Of a stretch of 18,506 nt of DNA, positions 14,069 through 18,506 are shown piece by piece. The stretch spans positions 1 through 18,506 of the forward strand of contig JADHYP010000005.1 in assembly GCA_016782355.1 (NCBI GenBank), given 5' to 3'. Each line of letters opens with the position of its first letter. Positions within the stretch are counted from its first letter, which is position 1. Origin of the DNA: Candidatus Syntropharchaeum sp. GTDB taxonomy: Archaea; Halobacteriota; Syntropharchaeia; Alkanophagales; Methanospirareceae. The notes beneath the pieces were generated by a model. It was not told the origin of the DNA. It made no database searches and saw nothing but the letters and a program-made list of their open reading frames with translations. A program made the translations under genes and the position numbers.

Positions 14069-14291
14069 ATAATCCCACAGCTTCTTCAAAGCTTATTTCC
14101 GACAATTCCTTTTCAAATTCACTTCCAAGCCCTTCAAGTAGTTCCTCAGTCGTCACTTCAAGCTTACCCGCCTCTAAACGATAAACGTAATCCATAATAG
14201 CCTTCTTCATTACTTCAGTCCATCTGATTCCCCTGTGCTCTTTCATCTTTTTATACAGCTCTTCCGGTATCGAAAGTGTTATATCTGGCAT
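14037..14291 (-). CDS. vapB: VapB-like antitoxin (ribbon-helix-helix), 3' end altered
   Basis: The 84-residue protein begins PDITLSIPEELYKKMKEHRG, IRWTEVMKKAIMDYVYRLEA, a standard VapB ribbon-helix-helix domain that binds operator DNA and, through its C-terminus, the toxin VapC. The acidic tail TTEELLEGLGSEFEKELSEI fits the toxin-binding part. The last 12 residues or so (LYENRKANTRN) are translated from DNA that encodes VapC in another frame, so the natural end has probably been replaced. No Shine-Dalgarno motif precedes the ATG; ATTTAAAT at about 14314-14321 is about 25 bases upstream, fitting a leaderless transcript. With its toxin destroyed, the antitoxin may be an orphan. Confidence 0.75.
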   Translation of the reverse strand: MPDITLSIPEELYKKMKEHRGIRWTEVMKKAIMDYVYRLEAGKLEVTTEELLEGLGSEFEKELSEISFEEAVGLYENRKANTRN

Positions 14292-14310
14292 AATATAAAT
14301 ATAGGCAACC

Positions 14311-14325
14311 AGTATTTAAATTATT
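14311..14325 (-). promoter_or_regulatory. Putative TATA box of the vapB-like gene
   Basis: On the minus strand AATAATTTAAATACT is centred about 26 bases upstream of the ATG at 14291, the expected distance for a leaderless archaeal transcript. Confidence 0.4.
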
Positions 14326-14396
14326 ACTCTAATCAAAATATCATTGACTACTTCTTCTTACTGCGGGAATCATCGGATGTATAAACGAAGTTAGTC

Positions 14397-14612
14397 TCAC
14401 AGATCACCGGAATTTTTGGATTTTTCATCGCTTTTAACCCTTTTCAACTCTTTCGCAACACTCTTCGCATCCTCAAATTCCGCAGCTACGTTCAGCAAAT
14501 TACCTTTCGCATCCGTGCCTATTTTCACGCCTACTTCTCTTTCTACACCTTTTATTCTCACCTTCACCTTTCTCTGTTCTCTATTTGCAATGAACCGATG
14601 CTTTACTTGCAT
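14397..14612 (-). CDS. Small basic/charged protein of unknown function
   Basis: The 71-residue protein (QVKHRFIANREQRKVKVRIK, VEREVGVKIGTDAKGNLLNV, AAEFEDAKSVAKELKRVKSD) starts with predicted beta strands and ends in a charged helix. The ATG at 14612 is preceded by AGGTG eight bases upstream, good support for a real gene. I do not recognise a family. No membrane segment or cysteine is present. It lies between the vapB remnant and repeat copy B, and its ribosome binding site is only about 10 bases from the edge of that repeat, so the repeat may have inserted in or near its promoter. Confidence 0.5.
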   Translation of the reverse strand: MQVKHRFIANREQRKVKVRIKGVEREVGVKIGTDAKGNLLNVAAEFEDAKSVAKELKRVKSDEKSKNSGDL

Positions 14613-14630
14613 AACGCGAACACCTAAAGA

Positions 14631-14776
14631 GCCAAAACTTTTAAGAAAAAAGTTTTATCTTTGGTAAAGCTTTCTTATAAGCCCTTACAAGGCTTGCGGG
14701 GTCGTGGGGCAGAGCCCCACAGAAAGAAAGGTTTCTCGTGAAAATCCGTGTAATCTTGTGGTTAATAAAAGGAGCT
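14631..14776. repeat. Hairpin-rich MITE-like element, copy B, with double-hairpin module
   Basis: This is the inverted counterpart of 1164-1330. Shared backbone pieces are CCAAAACTTTTAAGAAAAAA plus GTTTTATCTTTGGTAAAGC (14632-14670), GAAAGGTTTCTCGTGAAAA (14725-14744) and GTGTAATCTTGTGGTTAATA (14749-14768) with AAAAGGAGCT beyond. The terminal repeat seen in copy A is clear only at the right end here. A GC-rich module interrupts it at 14677-14722. It lies directly upstream of the PEP synthase promoter. Confidence 0.75.
14677..14722. repeat. Double-hairpin GC-rich module inside repeat copy B
   Basis: AAGCCCTTACAAGGCTT (14679-14695, 5-bp stem) and GTGGGGCAGAGCCCCAC (14704-14720, 7-bp stem, AGA loop) are joined by GCGGGGTC. 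Relative to the common backbone, it is inverted compared with copy A and sits between CTTTCTT and AGAAAGG rather than next to the terminal repeat. Confidence 0.8.
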
Positions 14777-14780
14777 AAGC

Positions 14781-14800
14781 ATTTATATATAAAATATATT
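14781..14800 (+). promoter_or_regulatory. Putative promoter of the PEP synthase gene
   Basis: ATTTATATATAAAATATATT is a strong archaeal TATA-box candidate. It lies 40-60 bases upstream of the ATG at 14842, leaving room for a short leader that contains the AGGAGA ribosome binding site at 14831-14836. Confidence 0.55.
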
Positions 14801-14841
14801 TGAATCTTTTAATAAATAGGATTACAACGCAGGAGAAAGTC

Positions 14842-17271
14842 ATGAGATTCATAAAATGGTTTGAAGAGGTTGGGACCGGGGACGTAGCCTTAGTAGGCGG
14901 TAAGAATGCATCGCTGGGCGAGATGATAAGAAATCTGCGAGAAAAAGGCGTGAACGTTCCATCAGGGTTTGCCATCACTGCCGGGGCATACAGGTACATG
15001 ATACAAGAAGCGGGCATAGGCGAAAAGATCGGAGATACGCTGGCGGGTTTGGATACGCACGACATGGAGAATCTGGCTAAGCGAGGTAGTAAGATAAGAG
15101 CGTTGATAAAAAATGCCGGATGTCCAGAAGAACTGGAGGAAGAGATAAGAATCGCTTATAGAGAGATGGAAGAAAGGTACGGGGAAGGGGTTGACGTGGC
15201 GGTGAGAAGCAGTGCGACGGCGGAGGACCTGCCCACGGCTTCATTCGCGGGACAGCAAGAGACGTTTCTGAATGTAAGAGGGGAAGGAGAATTGGTGGAA
15301 AAGGTAATGGAATGTTTTGCCTCTTTATTCACTAACAGGGCAATGTCCTACCGTGTGGATAAAGGATTTGACCATCTCAGCGTCTATCTCTCGGTTGGTG
15401 TGCAGAAGATGATTCGCTCAGATTTATCGTCTGCCGGAGTTATGTTTTCGATAGATACGGAATCCGGTTTCAAAGATGCGGTTTACATTACCGGTGCATA
15501 CGGCTTAGGGGAGAACGTGGTGCAAGGAACCGTAAATCCCGACCAGTTTTATGTTTTCAAGCCGACGTTAAAGAAAGGATTTAGACCGATTGTGGAGAAG
15601 AAGCTGGGGACAAAGGGGAAGAAACTGGTTTATAAAGAAAAAGGGACGGGGACAAAGCAAAAAAAAGTGGAAAAAGAAGAGCAAAGAAGGTTTGTGCTGA
15701 CTGATGATGAGGTGCTCACGCTCGCAAGGTGGGCGTGCATTATCGAGGAGCATTACGGGGCACCGATGGATATTGAATGGGCAAAGGATGGGAGAACCAA
15801 TGAACTTTTCGTGGTTCAGGCGAGACCGGAAACGGTGCATTCGCAGAAAGACGTTGCCTCATCGGAGACTTACGTGCTGGAAGAGGATATTGAGTTGCTT
15901 AACGAAGAAGGAAGGCTGTTAGTCAGCGGAGAGGCGGTTGGTACTAAAATCGGGTATGGTGAGATAAACGTAATAGAGAGTTCCCGGGATATCCATAAAT
16001 TCAAGCCCGGACAGGTTCTGGTTACAAACATGACGGACCCGGATTGGGAGCCGATAATGAAAATAGCAGGTGCAATCGTGACGAACAGGGGAGGAAGAAC
16101 CTGCCATGCCGCTATAATTTCACGCGAACTCGGAATACCCTGTGTAATCGGGACAGTTAAGGGGACGAGGGTTTTAAAAGGTGCAAAAGACGTTACGGTA
16201 GATTGCTCAGGAGGCATAGGAAGAATATATGAGGGGAAGTTGAAATACCGGATAGATAAACTGGCACTGGACAAACTTCCAAGACCCCGTACACGGATAA
16301 TGATGAACGCGGGGGTACCGGAAAACGCATTTGTTCAAGGTCAAATTCCGAACGATGGAGTGGGTTTAGCCCGGGAGGAATTCATAATTAATTCCTATAT
16401 AGGCATACACCCGCAGGCACTGATAGACTACGAGGAATTAAAGAAAAGGGCGATGGAAGAAGAAGACAGGAAGATAGCTAAGGTAATTAAAGAGATAGAC
16501 AAGAGAAGCGCATCGTATGAGGACAAAGTGCAATTCTTCATTGACAACTTAGCAAGGGGGATAGGAAAGATAGCAGCGGGATTTTATCCAAACGAGGTGA
16601 TAGTGCGATTATCGGATTTTAAAACAAACGAGTATGGTAATTTAATTGGCGGGTATCTTTACGAGCCGAAAGAAAGTAATCCAATGATAGGGTGGAGGGG
16701 AGCCTCGCGTTATTATGACGATAAATTCAAGCCTGCGTTCAGGTTAGAATGCGAAGCGATAAAGAAAGTGAGGGAAGAGATGGGGTTGACCAACGTTAAG
16801 GTGATGGTTCCGTTTTGCAGAACGCCGGAAGAAGGAAGAAAGGTAATAAGAACAATGGCGGAGTTCGGATTGAAACAGGGTGAAAATGGATTGGAAGTGT
16901 ACGTGATGTGTGAGATACCGTCAAACGTTATTTTGGCGGATGAATTTGCGGAGGTGTTTGATGGGTTCAGCATAGGGTCGAACGACCTGACGCAACTGAC
17001 GCTGGGCTTGGATAGGGATTCTGACCTCGTAGCACGCTTATTCGACGAGCGGAACGAGGCGGTGAAAAGGCTGGTGAAGCACGTCATAAAAGTTGCGCAT
17101 GAACACGAGCCAAGGAGGAAGATAGGGATTTGCGGACAGGCGCCGAGCGATTTCCCGGAATTTGCAGAGTTTCTGGTGGAATGTGGAATAGATTCGATGT
17201 CTCTGAACCCGGATGCGATAATATCCACGAGGTTTAATGTCGCGGAAGTGGAGAAGCGGATAGAACAGTAA
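14842..17271 (+). CDS. ppsA: Phosphoenolpyruvate synthase
   Basis: This 809-residue enzyme converts pyruvate, ATP and water to PEP, AMP and phosphate, the entry step of gluconeogenesis. Domain order is complete: ATP-binding domain (WFEEVGTGDVALVGGKNASL near the start; AVRSSATAEDLPTASFAGQQ; VVQARPETVHSQ), swivelling phosphohistidine domain (GGRTCHAAIISRELGIP, His422), and C-terminal PEP/pyruvate barrel (RLSDFKTNEY, GWRGASRYY, GSNDLTQLTLGLDRDS, ICGQAPSD with the catalytic Cys). A Lys-rich insert (KKLVYKEKGTGTKQKKVEKE) lies before the end of the ATP-binding domain. I chose the ATG at 14842 because AGGAGA precedes it and the family starts at MRFIKWFEE. It would feed carbon toward the hexose and glycogen genes in the left half of the window. 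Confidence 0.95.
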   Translation: MRFIKWFEEVGTGDVALVGGKNASLGEMIRNLREKGVNVPSGFAITAGAYRYMIQEAGIGEKIGDTLAGLDTHDMENLAKRGSKIRALIKNAGCPEELEEEIRIAYREMEERYGEGVDVAVRSSATAEDLPTASFAGQQETFLNVRGEGELVEKVMECFASLFTNRAMSYRVDKGFDHLSVYLSVGVQKMIRSDLSSAGVMFSIDTESGFKDAVYITGAYGLGENVVQGTVNPDQFYVFKPTLKKGFRPIVEKKLGTKGKKLVYKEKGTGTKQKKVEKEEQRRFVLTDDEVLTLARWACIIEEHYGAPMDIEWAKDGRTNELFVVQARPETVHSQKDVASSETYVLEEDIELLNEEGRLLVSGEAVGTKIGYGEINVIESSRDIHKFKPGQVLVTNMTDPDWEPIMKIAGAIVTNRGGRTCHAAIISRELGIPCVIGTVKGTRVLKGAKDVTVDCSGGIGRIYEGKLKYRIDKLALDKLPRPRTRIMMNAGVPENAFVQGQIPNDGVGLAREEFIINSYIGIHPQALIDYEELKKRAMEEEDRKIAKVIKEIDKRSASYEDKVQFFIDNLARGIGKIAAGFYPNEVIVRLSDFKTNEYGNLIGGYLYEPKESNPMIGWRGASRYYDDKFKPAFRLECEAIKKVREEMGLTNVKVMVPFCRTPEEGRKVIRTMAEFGLKQGENGLEVYVMCEIPSNVILADEFAEVFDGFSIGSNDLTQLTLGLDRDSDLVARLFDERNEAVKRLVKHVIKVAHEHEPRRKIGICGQAPSDFPEFAEFLVECGIDSMSLNPDAIISTRFNVAEVEKRIEQ

Positions 17272-17329
17272 AATCCAAAACTAAACCTTTCTTTAAAAAA
17301 TAAAATGATAATGTTGCAGGATAAAAAAG

Positions 17330-17914
17330 ATGTACATAAAGATAAGAGCGGTTGATGTAGTAAGGGTGCCGCCGGGAAGATTGGGGGACGATTTGCAGGT
17401 TGTGGTGAAGGAGGTGCTGCAGGAGAAGCTGGAAGGGCGAATGGATAAAAAGATAGGGATGTTCATTGCAATACTGGAAGTCATAGATAAGAAAGAAGGG
17501 CGGATAATGATAGGAGACGCGGGCGTTTATTACGAAACGACTTTTGATGCGCTTGTTTTCAGACCTAAGATGCAGGAGATAGTAGAGGGGGATGTGGTGG
17601 AGATAGTGGAATTTGGCGCTTTTGTGGAGATAGGTCCGTTAGATGGGTTGTTGCACATCAGCCAGATTACTGACGAGTATATTTCGTATGATGAGAAGGG
17701 CGCGAAACTCGTTACCAAGGATACAGGCAGGACATTGGGTGAGGGGGATAAGTTGCGAGCGAGAATAGTTGCGATTTCTCTGAACGAACGCGACCCCGGA
17801 GACAGCAAGATAGGGTTAACGATGCGACAGCCGGGTTTGGGGAAATTCGAGTGGATGGAGGAAGAGAGGGAGAGGGAGAAGGAGAAGAAAGGGGGACAAG
17901 AAAATAAATTATAG
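17330..17914 (+). CDS. rpoE1: DNA-directed RNA polymerase subunit Rpo7 (RpoE')
   Basis: The 194-residue protein is the archaeal RNA polymerase stalk subunit Rpo7, which pairs with Rpo4 and helps open-complex formation and RNA binding. The N-terminal RNP-like domain (MYIKIRAVDVVRVPPGRLGD, LEGRMDKKIGMFIAILEV, GDAGVYYETTFDALVFRP) is followed by an S1 RNA-binding domain (VVEIVEFGAFVEIGPLDGLL, HISQITDEYISYDEK, LRARIVAISL, KIGLTMRQPGLG). A charged tail follows (EREREKEKKGGQE). The stop TAG overlaps the first base of the downstream palindromic repeat. Archaea usually keep spt4 directly after this gene; here it is next, but separated by that repeat. Confidence 0.95.
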   Translation: MYIKIRAVDVVRVPPGRLGDDLQVVVKEVLQEKLEGRMDKKIGMFIAILEVIDKKEGRIMIGDAGVYYETTFDALVFRPKMQEIVEGDVVEIVEFGAFVEIGPLDGLLHISQITDEYISYDEKGAKLVTKDTGRTLGEGDKLRARIVAISLNERDPGDSKIGLTMRQPGLGKFEWMEEEREREKEKKGGQENKL

Positions 17915-18017
17915 ACACAGATTAACGCAGATTAACACAGATGAAAGAATCAACACGGTTAGACTAAAATAAATCTGCGTAAATCAGTGTAAATCTGTGT
18001 CTTAAATAGAAGGAAGT
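17914..18017. repeat. Palindromic element plus conserved flank, copy 2
   Basis: The core at 17914-18001 starts GACACAGATTAACGCAGATT and ends AAATCTGTGTC, with arms that are imperfect inverted repeats built from ACAGATTAACAC-type units. It is the inverted match of 6223-6311. The conserved 16-base flank TTAAATAGAAGGAAGT at 18002-18017 ends one base before the spt4 start codon and supplies its purine-rich ribosome binding site. Confidence 0.8.
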
Positions 18018-18018
18018 C

Positions 18019-18204
18019 ATGGAAAAAGCGTGTAGGGATTGTCATAGGATTATTGGAAGTGAAAAATCGGTATGCAAATGCGGCTCTAATTCAATCAGCA
18101 AGGATTGGAGTGGGTATGTGGTGATTATAGATGCGGAAGGGTCGGAGATAGCGAAGAAAGTGGGGATAGATAAAGAGGGGCGGTATGCCTTGAAGGTTCG
18201 GTGA
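18019..18204 (+). CDS. spt4: Transcription elongation factor Spt4 (RpoE'')
   Basis: The 61-residue protein is the archaeal Spt4 homologue, a small zinc protein that pairs with Spt5 to raise RNA polymerase processivity. It shows the N-terminal zinc knuckle ACRDCHRII (Cys5, Cys8), a second pair VCKCGS (Cys19, Cys21), then KDWSGYVVIIDAEGSEIAKK and YALKVR, matching the family throughout. The second cysteine pair is C-x-C where C-x2-C is usual. Length is normal. The ATG at 18019 is preceded by GAAGGAAG, which belongs to the repeat flank. It is the next gene after rpo7, as in many archaea, but with ~100 bases of repeat between them. Confidence 0.9.
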   Translation: MEKACRDCHRIIGSEKSVCKCGSNSISKDWSGYVVIIDAEGSEIAKKVGIDKEGRYALKVR

Positions 18205-18256
18205 AAAGAGGAGATTTCCTGATGAAAGTGAGAGGTTCAAATGCCTGCGATGTGTG

Positions 18257-18277
18257 TTTATTTATTTATTAATATTA
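18257..18277 (+). promoter_or_regulatory. AT-rich putative promoter of the DUF4258-like gene
   Basis: A run of TTTA units followed by ATTAATATTA lies 8-28 bases before the ATG at 18285, placing a TATA-like segment near the distance expected for a leaderless archaeal transcript. No Shine-Dalgarno motif precedes the start. Confidence 0.35.
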
Positions 18278-18284
18278 ATGTGTA

Positions 18285-18506
18285 ATGCTTACCATAGTCA
18301 AGATTGAGGAGAAAGAAAGAGGAAAGGTATATCACATAAGAATTAATAAAAAGGATACAGAGATAATGATAACCGGGCATGCGATAGATAGGAGCGAAAT
18401 GTGGGGGGTGGATATGGAAAGAGTGATTGACGCATTGATATATCCCGAAGAGGTTGTTATCGGACATCGTAGTAGATACATAGCCCATAAAAGGGAGGAG
18501 GAGCAT
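18285..18506 (+). CDS. DUF4258-like protein, 5' part only (cut by window edge)
   Basis: The 74 visible residues start MLTIVKIEEKERGKVYHIRI and contain ITGHAIDRSEMWGVDMERVI, DALIYPEEVVIGHRSRYIAH. The 'HA-x2-R-x3-(G)V-x3-h-x2-h-x2-P' pattern and the following R-Y strand fit DUF4258, a compact BECR-like fold common in toxin-like genes. A role as a toxin is possible but unproven; the antitoxin would have to lie outside the window. The frame is open to the right edge, so the end is unknown. In many archaea spt4 is followed by a dephospho-CoA kinase and ribosomal protein genes, which are not seen here. Confidence 0.55.
   Translation, partial: MLTIVKIEEKERGKVYHIRINKKDTEIMITGHAIDRSEMWGVDMERVIDALIYPEEVVIGHRSRYIAHKREEEH

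Noticed and set aside
17914..18001. CRISPR-like array from repeated ACAGATTAACAC units
   Set aside because: The units are only 11-13 bases, adjoin each other without spacers and form a palindrome, so it is a dispersed repeat.

Overview
The window looks like part of a euryarchaeal chromosome. Evidence is an archaeal RNA polymerase subunit Rpo7 followed by Spt4, a DUF2111-like protein (a family I know from methanogens), a VapB/VapC remnant, and Shine-Dalgarno motifs of the GGTGA/GGAGG type mixed with AT-rich TATA boxes close to start codons. An anaerobic methane-cycling archaeon (for example ANME-1/Methanophagales or a relative) is my inference from overall gene style, not a proven assignment.

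Left part (1-10.5 kb) is a storage-polysaccharide and sugar-nucleotide region. A GalT/HIT-type nucleotidyltransferase on the minus strand faces away from a plus-strand pair: a glycogen-synthase-like glycosyltransferase and a GH57 alpha-glucanase, 5 bases apart. Next come small transcription-factor-like genes (two related winged-helix proteins in convergent orientation, and an ArsR-like HTH), a CBS-domain protein, and a minus-strand operon. The operon reads: GlgC/ManC-like nucleotidyltransferase with an extra C-terminal domain; a 113-residue protein joined by an ATGA overlap; a soluble protein that fuses a complete GT-B glycosyltransferase to a complete histidine kinase; and a DUF2111-like protein. 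The genes suggest synthesis of activated sugar, polymer elongation, and polymer remodelling or breakdown. The glycosyltransferase-kinase fusion is the most unusual object and suggests direct coupling of polymer or substrate state to phosphorelay signalling.

Middle part (10.5-14.6 kb) is accessory and decaying. It has a ribbon-helix-helix-like protein, an IS4-like transposase remnant, 0.5 kb without genes, a broken gene with an in-frame TAG and a frameshift next to a PIN-like gene, a truncated polysaccharide flippase, a VapB whose partner VapC is reduced to its C-terminal third, and a small unknown protein.

Right part (14.8-18.5 kb) is housekeeping: PEP synthase, Rpo7 and Spt4, then the start of a DUF4258-like gene. 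A second DUF4258-like gene is cut by the left edge.

Two families of dispersed short repeats tie the window together, each as an inverted pair. One is a ~145-base hairpin-rich element (about 1164 and 14631) that carries a ~41-base double-hairpin module in opposite orientation and at a different site in each copy. The other is an 89-base palindromic element (6223 and 17914) with a conserved flank leading into a gene start. A related shorter repeat lies at 13775.
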